From: a bacterium
Lineage (GTDB): Bacteria > Bacillota > Clostridia > Lachnospirales > Lachnospiraceae
Direction of reading: 5' to 3'
DNA length: 54,277 nucleotides
Assembly (NCBI GenBank): GCA_030539165.1
Contig: JAUNSO010000018.1
Span: 1 to 54,277 of the forward strand
Shown here: positions 1-9,204 of the stretch, piece by piece
Numbering within the stretch: position 1 is the first letter of the stretch
Layout: every line of letters begins with the position of its first letter
Program-made: the position numbers and the translations under genes
Notes under the pieces: generated by a model
Seen by the model: only the letters and a program-made list of their open reading frames with translations
Databases searched by the model: none
What the model was told of the DNA's origin: nothing

Positions 1-866
1 CGGTAGACAGGATTTCCGGGCAGGATTTCGTAAGGCTCCTGCTTTGTCTGTGTCTCTTCCGCCAGTCTGGATAAGGATGCGATTGTTTTATAGCTCAGGT
101 AAAATAACTCCTGCTCTTGATTTTTATATTGTTCAACAGCTGCCGCAGTCAGGCCTTCGGCATTGCGTAGCAGCACCGTAACATGTATATCCTTTGCCAG
201 TGTCATCAATTTGGATAACAGCTGGTTTTGAATCGGAGTAAAGCCTGTGAAGCCATCAAAAACGATGACGCTCTTTTTTACGATTTCTGATTGGTCGATA
301 ACACTGCTCAGAGTCGCCAGAAGCTCTTCTTTTGTGGTATAGCGATCTTTCATATAGTCCATGAATATCTGATACAGCAGTTTGATGTCCTGCAGCTTGT
401 ACTGCAGCATGGGTCTGTTGCTGACATATGCAAGCAGAGTATCCAGTTCGGCTTCTTTGATATTGTACTGCATGAATTCTGAGATAATGGACTTGATTTC
501 ATTGATGTAACCCAGCTTTTTCAGATTCTTGCCGAGAATCTTCAGCTCTGATGCATGCTCGGCGGCAATTCTGCGAAGTACCAGACTCTTGCCCATGTCA
601 TCCATCATCTGCCGGCTGCCGGCATCTCCACCTACTTCGTCAAATACACGGTATGCCAAACGATTGAAGCTGAGTACGTCGATGTTCATGATCCCGCGGC
701 GTGGATGCATCATGACAAGATCCCTCTGTGTCTGCAGCGTAAACTGCTCCGGAACGATGACAATATAATTGGTCTCAGGATATCTCTGAGATTCGCGAAT
801 TACATATTGATATAATTCATGGGATTTCCCGGAACCGGAACCTCCCAGCCATAATTTCAGTGCCAT
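1..866 (-). CDS. addB: AddB, ATP-dependent helicase/nuclease subunit B (N-terminal part)
   Basis: This is the N-terminal 288 or so residues of the AddB subunit of the AddAB double-strand-break resection and Chi-recognition complex; the rest lies beyond position 1. The ATG at 866 follows an AGAGGA ribosome site. The protein opens MALKLWLGGSGSGKS, a Walker A loop near residues 9-15, followed by VIVPEQFTLQTQRDL and a run typical of AddB (HPRRGIMNIDVLSFNRLAYRVF). The reading frame stays open to the window edge. AddA normally lies directly downstream, so it is expected outside the window. The family call is firm from the N-terminal signature; the C-terminal nuclease and iron-sulfur cysteines cannot be seen here. 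Confidence 0.9.
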   Translation of the reverse strand, partial: MALKLWLGGSGSGKSHELYQYVIRESQRYPETNYIVIVPEQFTLQTQRDLVMMHPRRGIMNIDVLSFNRLAYRVFDEVGGDAGSRQMMDDMGKSLVLRRIAAEHASELKILGKNLKKLGYINEIKSIISEFMQYNIKEAELDTLLAYVSNRPMLQYKLQDIKLLYQIFMDYMKDRYTTKEELLATLSSVIDQSEIVKKSVIVFDGFTGFTPIQNQLLSKLMTLAKDIHVTVLLRNAEGLTAAAVEQYKNQEQELFYLSYKTIASLSRLAEETQTKQEPYEILPGNPVY

Positions 867-906
867 ACTATCGTCCTCTTGCCTTGCTTTCAGCTGGCTG
901 GCATCT

Positions 907-2340
907 TCATTGCCGCGTCATCTGGTACTGATTCTGCGTATCGACATTCACGACATCGACCACTCTGTCGAGCTGACGGTCATAGACCAGGATACTGATA
1001 CCTTCATTTTTCAGGTCATATCGCGTATCTCCAACGAAAACCTTGAGCAGTCTGTCCTTATGCTCACTGATCTCACGGCTGCACACCAGATGGCTCTTCT
1101 GATCCTCAAATGCCCACTCAAATTCCTCAAGATCTGTATAATCCCAGATATCCTTGCCGCCCAGCAGGATGCTCTGACCGTTCATGATACCAGAGGCACC
1201 GATTCCGGCTGCCTGCATCATCTCCACGATCTGCGCGTCAATCGCTACATCATCCATATTATAACCCGTAAATACAAATGACATATACTGTTCATTTGCC
1301 AGCTGCTTCAGATATTCTCCGAAATCACTTGTTGTGCGGAGTGCATAAGCTGCATTATCCTGACGTTGATTCAGTGCATCTTCATCCCAGGACACATACG
1401 CTTCCATGCCCCGCCTGTCCGGGATGCCATACTGCTCGGTCAGATAATGTCCCAGATATTTTGAGAACTTTGCATTTCCTGCACGGTTCAGATGCAGATC
1501 GTCCGCCATATCAACGTTAAAGTCCAGGCCAATCTCATCATACTGCTGATTAAAATCCACTACCGGTATCTGACTTGCTTTTGCGATCTCAAACACATAA
1601 TTATAAACCTTCTGTGAATCCTCTTTCACCACATAAGGTGCCGTGAAGATCACCAGCGGGATACCCTCTGCCTTTGTCAGTTCGATGATCTTGAGCAGGT
1701 ACTTCTCCGACTTTGCTGAAATCGCTGTTGTCTCAGTCACACCGGATACATCCGGTCTGTCAAATGCCCTGACTCCCTCACGTGGATCAAAGCCCTTATT
1801 TGTAATGGAACGATTTGGATCTGTAAAATCCTCTCTCGTCAGCTCATCATAGCGGCTGTGAATCGAATTCATCGGAATGACCATCCGCTCAAAATAATCC
1901 TCAAAAACACTTGCCTTCAACGCCGCAATTTTATTGGCATTCCATTTCATTCCATATGTATTGCAGATCAGCCAGTTATCCGGCTGATAGTCCGTTGGAT
2001 TGATTCCTACCGCCGATATTTCCAGCATGATCAGCTGAGGCTTTTGCGTCTTCAGCGCTTCCTTCATATAGTAGTAGGTATTCCAATAAGGCTGCTCAGC
2101 GCCACCCAGATTAAAGCCTGCAATCCCGTATTCATCCCACAGAACACCGGTATTGATATTACAGTAGGTATGTGAATTGCCCATGAAAATCACATCCACT
2201 GTATTCTCCTTCTGCAGGTAAAAGGACTCAATCTGTTCGATGCCGTCCTCAGACTTCAGCAGCAGCACCCGTTCACACAGAAATAGTATGATGCCGGTCG
2301 TTATTAATAAAATGATAAATTTGATCCACTTTTTCATCAT
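907..2340 (-). CDS. SGNH-fold protein of a surface O-acylation unit (DltD/AlgJ-like role)
   Basis: A 477-residue protein with one N-terminal membrane segment (about residues 7-25) and an extracytoplasmic SGNH/GDSL-type domain. The GNSH block at residues 54-57 supplies the nucleophile Ser, and DDLHLN (D270, D271, H273) supplies the Asp/His pair, so the catalytic set looks complete. Its first ATG overlaps the stop of the MBOAT gene (TGATG), which implies translational coupling, and it follows GGAAGG. In Dlt and alginate systems an SGNH partner of the MBOAT protein completes acyl transfer to the polymer outside the membrane; the same role is inferred here. The target polymer is unknown. The C-terminal 180 residues after the catalytic His have no motif I recognise. 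Confidence 0.8.
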   Translation of the reverse strand: MMKKWIKFIILLITTGIILFLCERVLLLKSEDGIEQIESFYLQKENTVDVIFMGNSHTYCNINTGVLWDEYGIAGFNLGGAEQPYWNTYYYMKEALKTQKPQLIMLEISAVGINPTDYQPDNWLICNTYGMKWNANKIAALKASVFEDYFERMVIPMNSIHSRYDELTREDFTDPNRSITNKGFDPREGVRAFDRPDVSGVTETTAISAKSEKYLLKIIELTKAEGIPLVIFTAPYVVKEDSQKVYNYVFEIAKASQIPVVDFNQQYDEIGLDFNVDMADDLHLNRAGNAKFSKYLGHYLTEQYGIPDRRGMEAYVSWDEDALNQRQDNAAYALRTTSDFGEYLKQLANEQYMSFVFTGYNMDDVAIDAQIVEMMQAAGIGASGIMNGQSILLGGKDIWDYTDLEEFEWAFEDQKSHLVCSREISEHKDRLLKVFVGDTRYDLKNEGISILVYDRQLDRVVDVVNVDTQNQYQMTRQ

Positions 2341-3893
2341 CAGAACCTTCCGTATATAAAATCTGCTGCATTAAAATCAGTACCGTAATAACCCAGAACG
2401 ATCACCACTATAAACAAAGCTGCAAACAGTCCCAGCCGGAACAGGAAATTCTGCTTCACAAGCAGATCTCTGACCTGCGCTTTTTGCTGTAGCATTGATA
2501 CGATCAATAGTACCAGTAATCCAACCAGGAAAATCTGCCACTCTCTTCTGTCAAGACCCAGGTTAAAAATAGACTGATCCAGGAAAATCCATGGATTGAA
2601 AGTGACAAATGCTTCTCTCCACATATCAAAGCCTTCCTTCAGGCTCGCCGCTCTGAAGAAGGACAGACCAAATGCAAAAATGCAGAATGTACGCGCTCTC
2701 TGAAACAGCTTCCAGCTAAAGCATTCTGTCTTTATACGAAGTGCTGTATTCAGTTTCTTGAACATAGGCTGGCAGAGTTCACTCAATACAATCATCAGCC
2801 ACATATACAGACCAACACCGAAAATATAGTTCCATCCGCCTCCGTGCCACAGTCCAATCAGGAACCAGGAAGCAAAGAGACCTACATAGGTCGGCAGGTC
2901 AAATTTCTGTTCATACTGCCTGCCAAATTTCTTTTTGAAAAATTTTCTTAAATCACGACATAACTTTCCACGAAGCACAGGATAAAACACATAATCCCGT
3001 AGCCAACCGCCTAAGGTAATGTGCCACCGTCTCCAGAATTCTGCAATCCCAACTGAATAAAACGGAGTGTTAAAGTTCTCCGGCAGTTCAATGCCCAATG
3101 CCTCAGATACACCCAGTACAATGTCCATCAGTCCTGAAAAGTCTGTATACAGCTGTATTGCAAACAGTCCGGCTGCCAGGAATATATAACACCCGTTATA
3201 AGCCTGATAATAGGTATAAATCGTATTGACTACAATCGCACATCTTTCCGAAATGACCAGCTTCTTGAAGATACCCCAAAGTGCCCGCTGCAGACCACGG
3301 ATCACGCGGTTATAATCAAACTCATGTTTTACCTCCCCAAACAACCGGTTCTGCATTTCATCATACTTCACGATAGGGCCTGATGTCATCTGTGGGAAAT
3401 AGCTTGCAAACAGGGCAAACTTGCCGATATTTTTCTGCGGTACATATTTACCCCAGTACAAATCTGTCATGTAACCAATCACGATCAATGCAAAATAAGA
3501 AATGCGTGCCGGTGCCAGTGTCTCTGTCTGATTCACAAACAGATCCGCTCCTTCACTGTTCCATACCTGACCAAAGACCAGACCGATTCCGCAGAAAATC
3601 TGATAGAAAAACCGACTGTATTTAAATACCATCAGAACAAGGATATCAAAAATCAGAACTCCTGTATAAACACCTTTCCGGTGCTGTCGTTCAGGGTGCA
3701 GAAACTGTGAAAGAATCCAGTTAATCATCAGATATGCTACAAAGATAAGGCTTTGGATCCATGTTGCATTGACACAGTAAAACAGGCCGCTTGCAAGCAG
3801 CAGCCAGATCCACTGCAGCTTCTGCGGCAGCAGATAATAGACGATTAAGATACCTAAGAAAAATAGGACGAACTGAAGGGAAATAACCGACAT
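2340..3893 (-). CDS. MBOAT family membrane O-acyltransferase (DltB/AlgI-like)
   Basis: A 517-residue polytopic membrane protein of the MBOAT family. The signature FWRRWH (286-291), DYVFYPVLRG just after it, and the invariant histidine H350 in GLWHGGGWNYI mark it as an active-type enzyme. In DltB and AlgI this protein passes an acyl group from a cytoplasmic donor through the membrane to an extracytoplasmic acceptor. Here it lies between an acyl carrier protein (their ends touch at 3893) and an SGNH protein (1-base overlap at 2340), the same partner set as DltB-DltC-DltD. The acyl donor is therefore probably the neighbouring ACP. Length and motif order are normal for the family. Confidence 0.9.
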   Translation of the reverse strand: MSVISLQFVLFFLGILIVYYLLPQKLQWIWLLLASGLFYCVNATWIQSLIFVAYLMINWILSQFLHPERQHRKGVYTGVLIFDILVLMVFKYSRFFYQIFCGIGLVFGQVWNSEGADLFVNQTETLAPARISYFALIVIGYMTDLYWGKYVPQKNIGKFALFASYFPQMTSGPIVKYDEMQNRLFGEVKHEFDYNRVIRGLQRALWGIFKKLVISERCAIVVNTIYTYYQAYNGCYIFLAAGLFAIQLYTDFSGLMDIVLGVSEALGIELPENFNTPFYSVGIAEFWRRWHITLGGWLRDYVFYPVLRGKLCRDLRKFFKKKFGRQYEQKFDLPTYVGLFASWFLIGLWHGGGWNYIFGVGLYMWLMIVLSELCQPMFKKLNTALRIKTECFSWKLFQRARTFCIFAFGLSFFRAASLKEGFDMWREAFVTFNPWIFLDQSIFNLGLDRREWQIFLVGLLVLLIVSMLQQKAQVRDLLVKQNFLFRLGLFAALFIVVIVLGYYGTDFNAADFIYGRF

Positions 3894-4135
3894 TATTTAG
3901 CCCTCGCCTGGATGATGTCAAACATTTCACCGACATTTTTCATCTGATTGATCTCTAACATTGAAAAGTGGATATCCATCTCATCCTCCACTTCCTCCAT
4001 CAATGTGATATGACGAAGAGAATCCCAGCCCGGCACATCTGCCGCGGTCGTCTCGTCCGTAAGAATCAGGGTATCATCATTAAAGACATCCCTGAATACA
4101 TTGGTAACTCTTTCAATTATTTCTTCTCTGCTCAT
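3893..4135 (-). CDS. acyl carrier protein (DltC-like)
   Basis: An 80-residue acidic carrier protein. The phosphopantetheine attachment site is GWDSLRH with Ser39, preceded by a typical four-helix ACP start (MSREEIIERVTNVF). A GGAG site sits 7 bases before the ATG. It overlaps the MBOAT gene by one base. An ACP dedicated to a loader (FkbH-like) and a membrane transferase fits a thioester shuttle: the loader charges Ser39-phosphopantetheine and the MBOAT protein takes the acyl group. No fatty-acid or polyketide synthase genes are nearby, so a housekeeping fatty-acid role is unlikely. The exact acyl group cannot be read from the carrier. Confidence 0.9.
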   Translation of the reverse strand: MSREEIIERVTNVFRDVFNDDTLILTDETTAADVPGWDSLRHITLMEEVEDEMDIHFSMLEINQMKNVGEMFDIIQARAK

Positions 4136-4272
4136 GCTTGTTCTCCATTCTTTCGTTGTATCTCTTGTTTTACTTTCTCTTTGCTTTATCCTTATTTCAC
4201 TTTATCTTTTGCTTTACTTTTCCCACTTTTTCTATTCAAAACAATGTTTTTAACATTTTGTTAAATCGTGTT
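4136..4272 (-). other. purine-rich leader between the FkbH-like gene and the ACP gene
   Basis: This 137-base gap inside an otherwise tightly packed unit is strikingly strand-asymmetric. In the direction of transcription it is almost entirely A and G with repeated AAAG/AAGT/AAGC words and very few C residues. It has no hairpin with a T-tract, so it does not look like a terminator. It may be an unstructured leader giving the ACP gene high translation, or an eroded lysine-rich coding tail; neither is shown. Confidence 0.4.
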
Positions 4273-6012
4273 TTAACATTCCGTGCTTTTTATATATGTT
4301 TCATGGAATTCATATTTACCCACATCTGCCTGGTATCTGTCTTCTCCAACCGGCTGCAGTCCGAGCTTCTCATACAGCTTCTCCACCATTGCATTCTTGG
4401 GTGTCTGTATGTATTCCCCGGTCACAGTCTGGTAGCCTGCCGATGCTGCTGTTCTCATGATCGTGTCAATAATGTATTCTTCCATACCACGCTTCAGGAC
4501 ACGGCAGCTCATCAGCCATTCTGAAATAAACAGCTCTGTATCAGACACCTTATCCATGACCACCACGCTGATCAGTCCGTAATCACCAAATTTGTCCTTG
4601 AGTGTAAAATATAATGTCAGGTGAGAATCATCAGACGCCAACTGCTCGATTTCTGCCTCAGTGTAGCGTATCGTCCGCAGATTGAATTGATTGGAACGCT
4701 GCGTCAGCTGTGCGATCCTTGGAAAATGAAAGGCATCAAACGGCTTTGCCACAGCCTTCATTTCCAGACTCTTCAGGTAATCATCATATGACTCAAACAC
4801 ACTCTGCAGTGTTGTCCGTGCGATTTCCTCCTGATACTGCTTCGTCCGGTCTGCATCGGCCTTTGAATAGGAAGCCGTCTCAAACAGATTCAACTGCTGT
4901 AGATAGCTCAGATACTCTGACGGATCCTCCGGCAAATCCGGTACTGTGATGTCCGGAATCAGGCTTTTCACTGCATTTCGTTCAAAAGGATTGTCATCCA
5001 GGAATACGATAGAATCCATGCCAATATTCAAGGTCTGCTGGATCCTGCGGATATTGGCTGCCTTGTCCTCCCAGTTTGCCACAAACATCGAGATATCATC
5101 CAATCTGAGCACCATTTCAGGATGCTTGAGAAAGGGTTCCTTTGCGGCTGCCTCTTCGTTTTTAGAGCAGACAGCGAGAATCATACCACGTCGTTTCAGT
5201 TCCTTCAGCCATTGCTGCAGTCTGGAAAAGGCCTGTCCCAGTCCCAGTTCACCGATCTGGATATTTTCCAGTCCGTCATCGCCAATGACACCGCCCCACA
5301 ACGTATTATCCAGATCCAGGATCACACATTTCTTAATACGCCCTTTGATGGCCATGACCACGTCCATGATCTGCTTTGCCGCCTCTGGCAGATATCGTGT
5401 GGAAATCGGCATTTTTGCCATATAGTAAAGCTTGCCGATGTACAATTCATTTCTTCCGACCGTTCCTTGCAGCCGGTTCAGATCAACCATAAAGAAATTC
5501 TTCAGTTCATGACCAGACTCCATAAGCAGATAGTTCAACCTGCGCAGCTGATACAAAAAAGAATCCTCTGTCTGATTGGCATAGTTGCCGAACACGCCGT
5601 CATCAAGCTCTGCAAAGTTAAACTGCAGAATGTTCACGTGTGGCAAATGACTGTTGATCATCGTCCAGTACTGTTTGATCCTTGCTATCATCGTATCGGC
5701 AAATGCTTTTTTATTGCTCTGTTCTGTCTCGCAGAAAGCATCGTATAGTTTTTCCGTACATAAATACAGGAAAACAAACTCCGGTGCGAAGGTATACAGC
5801 TCTGAGGCATCATCCATCAGCTGTGCCTCGATCTGATTATAGTCTGCATCAAATACGTCCATATGGATCCCCAGTTCATATGCATAGCCCTTGATGGCTG
5901 TTGCCAGATGCTGTGTCGCACAGTTGCCCAGGACTGCCAGTTTGTACTCCGGCATCCCGTCTGTCGGCTGGGTGCAGTTCTTTTCTAATTTTGAAAATTT
6001 GTAAGATACCAC
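4273..6012 (-). CDS. FkbH-like HAD-IIIC protein, putative ACP acyl loader
   Basis: A 579-residue protein starting at GTG (6012), 7 bases after AGGAGA. Residues 1-200 form an N-terminal domain typical of long FkbH proteins. The HAD core follows: CVILDLDNTLWGG with D233/D235/T237, VCSKNEE around 281-287 (C282 a candidate thioester cysteine) and FLDDNPFER at 337-345. The last 130 residues look GNAT-like. Characterised FkbH enzymes dephosphorylate 1,3-bisphosphoglycerate and load glyceryl on a dedicated ACP. The ACP is the next gene, so the same loading step is inferred. Other C3 or hydroxyacyl donors remain possible. First gene of the four-gene unit; it replaces the DltA adenylating enzyme of the dlt operon. 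Confidence 0.85.
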   Translation of the reverse strand: MVSYKFSKLEKNCTQPTDGMPEYKLAVLGNCATQHLATAIKGYAYELGIHMDVFDADYNQIEAQLMDDASELYTFAPEFVFLYLCTEKLYDAFCETEQSNKKAFADTMIARIKQYWTMINSHLPHVNILQFNFAELDDGVFGNYANQTEDSFLYQLRRLNYLLMESGHELKNFFMVDLNRLQGTVGRNELYIGKLYYMAKMPISTRYLPEAAKQIMDVVMAIKGRIKKCVILDLDNTLWGGVIGDDGLENIQIGELGLGQAFSRLQQWLKELKRRGMILAVCSKNEEAAAKEPFLKHPEMVLRLDDISMFVANWEDKAANIRRIQQTLNIGMDSIVFLDDNPFERNAVKSLIPDITVPDLPEDPSEYLSYLQQLNLFETASYSKADADRTKQYQEEIARTTLQSVFESYDDYLKSLEMKAVAKPFDAFHFPRIAQLTQRSNQFNLRTIRYTEAEIEQLASDDSHLTLYFTLKDKFGDYGLISVVVMDKVSDTELFISEWLMSCRVLKRGMEEYIIDTIMRTAASAGYQTVTGEYIQTPKNAMVEKLYEKLGLQPVGEDRYQADVGKYEFHETYIKSTEC

Positions 6013-6159
6013 TTATATTTCTCCTGTTATCCTTGATTATACTCTTTTGCAGCTTGAAGCTGTATTTATACCGAGCAGTAACAATATACCATTTTTTTCG
6101 CTTTTCTGCAATCCAAAACGCATAGAGGTGCACGGTTCGAATTTGCCCGATTTACAGTC

Positions 6160-6188
6160 TTTACGTGATTTCCAAAGCATGGTATGAT
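6160..6188 (+). promoter_or_regulatory. sigma-A promoter of the yfhO-like gene
   Basis: TTTACG at 6160-6165 and TATGAT at 6183-6188 are separated by 17 bases. Transcription should begin near 6195. The in-frame ATG at 6184 lies inside the -10 box and so cannot be the start codon, which supports the start at 6220. Confidence 0.55.
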
Positions 6189-6219
6189 TTATCATGAATT
6201 TATGAAAGTGAGACCATCT

Positions 6220-9099
6220 ATGGATACTCCTGATACGAAAAAGAAAATACCAATCAATAAGATTCTTCTTTATCTATGCTCTGCATTTCTGCCGATGCTG
6301 CTGATGCTCGTAGTCTATATGCTTCTTGGCCAGTGGCCCTTCGGTTCTAAGGGGCTCTATGCATTTCCCGACTCCTACAGTCAGTATACCAATTATTATG
6401 AATACTACAGAAGTCTGCCGCAAAACGGAATCCTGTATTCCTTCAGCCGTACTCTGGGCGGGGATCTGGTTGGCTTCTTTACCTACTATACATTAAGTCC
6501 GTATAATCTGCTGTTTCTCCTGCTGCCGCAGGTTGCAGCCGGAAAGCTGATGACTGTCATTACTCTACTCAAAATCGGCAGCTGTGGACTGACCTTCAGC
6601 ATCCTGCTGAATCACGAACGCAAGGCTGTATATTCTACGCTGCTCTTTTCGACAAGCTATGCAATGATGAGTTATCTGATCATCTATTCTCAAAACATGA
6701 ATTTTATGGACGTGGTCATTCTGCTGCCGCTTGTCATTTTGGGACTTCGCAGACTGATCCGCTCCAGACGTGCCGGACTCTATATTGCATCACTGGCGGC
6801 TTCCCTGACCATCAATTATTACTTTGGATACATGCTCTGCATTTTTTCAGTATTATACTTTCTATATGAAATGCTGTTACAGAAAGCGCTTCGCAAAAAA
6901 GATATACTTTCGCGCGTGAAACTCTTTCTGTTGTCCTCACTTGCAGCCGGTGGGCTGTCTGCTGTTACGCTGATCCCTGCGTTGTACTCTCTCAGTGGCG
7001 GCCGGGGTCCCGGAGACCTGAAGGGTCTGCTTCACTTTACTTCGCAGTTTCGCACATTGGATTTTGTGTCACGATTGAATATCGGAGCTTATACATGGTC
7101 GGATGTTTCTTCCACATTGCCAAATATTTATGCAGGGATTGTCATGCTGGCGCTCTGTATGCTTTTCTTTAGCGCAAAGAAGATCACTGTCAAAGAGAAG
7201 ATCGTATCCGGTGCATTTTTGCTGATTATGTTCTTCAGCTGTAAGCTTTATTTCTTCAATACGGTATGGCACTGCATGAATGAGCCTCATGGTTCACCGG
7301 TGAGGTATTCCTTTGTGATCTCCTGTCTGATGATTCTGTTCGCTTACAGAGCCTATGAAGCTGAATTTGCATCTGCTGACTCCTTAATTTCAAAATTATC
7401 CTGTTCCGATGGCACCATTACCACGGACAAAACTTCTGACAATCACACTCCTGAAAACGAACCTATTGAGTCCGCAAATTCTTGTTTACGCATACAGGTT
7501 ACGTTCTTTCAACTGTTTCGTATGTTCTTATATGGTGCTCTGTTTGTGATCGTTGCTTTCCTGGTCTACAGACAGGATTATCTCTATATTTCCAAGCCAA
7601 AGCTGCTGCTCACCATTGCTGTCTTTGCTGTATGTCTGGGTATTTTACTGATTCAAAAAATACTGCTGCAGTGGCATGTTCTTCCTCGTTTCGCGAAGTG
7701 TCTTCCGGGACTGCTCGGCATTCTCTGCTGTCTGGAACTAACCGCAAATGCTTATTTCACTTATGAGGTTTTTCCATTTCGTGATATGGATTATCAGAAT
7801 GAATATACTGCCGAATATGCACCTGCCATTTCATATGTAAAAGAATATGATGCGGGGCTGTACCGGATGGAAAAGACTACCTCTGTCACGACCAATGACC
7901 CGATGCTGTATCATTATAATGGTATCAGTCATGACAGCTCTTTTCACAAATTCGCTCTTCAGGACTTCTGCGATAATCTTGGCTTGACCAGTCACGGTTC
8001 GATTATTCATTATGACCGTAACGCTTCATTATCTACAGACTGCCTGCTTGGGGTCAAATATTTGTTGTCAGAGACTGCTCCAAACAACATTTACCAGCCT
8101 GTCCATACGACCGCGGAGGGTGTTACGATTTATGAAAATCCATATGCACTGCCCTTGATGTTCCTTGCGGATTCCGTTTCATTTACCGAGGCAGAGACGT
8201 TTGCTGATTCTGGTTCATTTGCTGATTCTCGTTCATTTGTTAAGCTGCCTGAGGACAATCAGCCCTTCTTATATCAAAACGCAGTTTTTTATGCACTGAC
8301 CGGCAATGAGGCTCCTGTATTTTGTGCTTGTGAAAATGTAACCGCAGCGACCGCAAATCTCGCGGCAGAGTCTGAGGAATTTGATTTTACGCAAATTATG
8401 TCTGCCTCTGAGAAATCTGATTTTATACAAGACGCGGAAGCCTCGGGGGATCAAGCCAAACACAGTGTCATTTTTAGCATTCAAAATCCCGAGGAGTCGG
8501 CCTATATAGAGTTTCAGGTAACGGCTCAGAATACAGAGCCCATGTATGCATTTTTCCAGTCTGAGGTTCCCTATGCGAATCTCTATGTAGATGGAGAAGA
8601 AGTCACTTCACTCAACAGCAATGATTTCGACCTCTACTTTAACGGTCTGCTGCCGCTCGGTGAGCATCAGCCCGGTGATACTGTTGTGATTCGGATAGAG
8701 CCTGAAACCGAAAACTTTCCGCTGGAGATACCGGAATTTTATTACCAGGATACCACTGCGCTGGCAGAAGACTACCGTATCCTAACCACTGATTCTCCTG
8801 AAATCAAGAAGATCAGTAATTCCAGATTTGAAGTAAATGTTGAGATTCCGACAGAACAATATATGATTTTTTCCGTGCCCTACGATCAGGGTTGGAAAGT
8901 CAAAGTAGATGGACAAAAAACAGATTGCGTAGCTGCATTTGACACCTTAATGGCTGTCCCACTGACAGCCGGTCAGCACACCATTACGTTTTCCTACTTC
9001 CCGCAAGGTCTTGGAATCGGATTGATGCTGACAATCCTGACTGCATTATCTATAATATTTATATTGGTAAAATCAAGGGTATTAAAGACAAGCAATTAA
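6220..9099 (+). CDS. YfhO family membrane glycosyltransferase (GT-C type)
   Basis: A 959-residue polytopic membrane protein of the YfhO family. The N-terminal part has many membrane segments with the family block YAFPDSYSQYTNYYEYYRSL and FSRTLGGDLVGFFTYYTLSPYN; a large extracytoplasmic region and a last membrane helix (about 935-955) follow. In Bacillus and Listeria, YfhO-type proteins act with CsbB/GtcA-type partners to glycosylate lipoteichoic acid outside the membrane; no such partner is visible here. The start at 6220 was chosen because the predicted transcription start is near 6195 and GAAAGTGAG precedes this ATG. Residues near 660-690 hold short repeats of ADS/GSF. It is divergent from the acylation unit, which suggests a shared theme of surface polymer decoration. 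Confidence 0.8.
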   Translation: MDTPDTKKKIPINKILLYLCSAFLPMLLMLVVYMLLGQWPFGSKGLYAFPDSYSQYTNYYEYYRSLPQNGILYSFSRTLGGDLVGFFTYYTLSPYNLLFLLLPQVAAGKLMTVITLLKIGSCGLTFSILLNHERKAVYSTLLFSTSYAMMSYLIIYSQNMNFMDVVILLPLVILGLRRLIRSRRAGLYIASLAASLTINYYFGYMLCIFSVLYFLYEMLLQKALRKKDILSRVKLFLLSSLAAGGLSAVTLIPALYSLSGGRGPGDLKGLLHFTSQFRTLDFVSRLNIGAYTWSDVSSTLPNIYAGIVMLALCMLFFSAKKITVKEKIVSGAFLLIMFFSCKLYFFNTVWHCMNEPHGSPVRYSFVISCLMILFAYRAYEAEFASADSLISKLSCSDGTITTDKTSDNHTPENEPIESANSCLRIQVTFFQLFRMFLYGALFVIVAFLVYRQDYLYISKPKLLLTIAVFAVCLGILLIQKILLQWHVLPRFAKCLPGLLGILCCLELTANAYFTYEVFPFRDMDYQNEYTAEYAPAISYVKEYDAGLYRMEKTTSVTTNDPMLYHYNGISHDSSFHKFALQDFCDNLGLTSHGSIIHYDRNASLSTDCLLGVKYLLSETAPNNIYQPVHTTAEGVTIYENPYALPLMFLADSVSFTEAETFADSGSFADSRSFVKLPEDNQPFLYQNAVFYALTGNEAPVFCACENVTAATANLAAESEEFDFTQIMSASEKSDFIQDAEASGDQAKHSVIFSIQNPEESAYIEFQVTAQNTEPMYAFFQSEVPYANLYVDGEEVTSLNSNDFDLYFNGLLPLGEHQPGDTVVIRIEPETENFPLEIPEFYYQDTTALAEDYRILTTDSPEIKKISNSRFEVNVEIPTEQYMIFSVPYDQGWKVKVDGQKTDCVAAFDTLMAVPLTAGQHTITFSYFPQGLGIGLMLTILTALSIIFILVKSRVLKTSN

Positions 9100-9112
9100 G
9101 GTCACTGTTCCA

Positions 9113-9204
9113 TGCGTAAAAGAATCTCCAAAGCTATTATTCCTTGCATTAAATGCGTAAAATTCTTTACATGAATAAGCACCGTAACTATTATTTCTTG
9201 CATT
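9113..9204 (+). repeat. two-copy imperfect direct repeat
   Basis: TGCGTAAAA occurs at 9113-9121 and 9154-9162; CTATTATTCCTTGCATT at 9134-9150 recurs at 9188-9204 with one change (16 of 17). The two parts keep their order in both copies while the spacing differs (12 versus 25 bases), as in a diverged tandem duplication. Confidence 0.6.

Noticed and set aside
5122..5748. Open frame antisense to the FkbH-like gene
   Set aside because: No ribosome site, no recognisable protein and complete overlap with a strongly supported gene.
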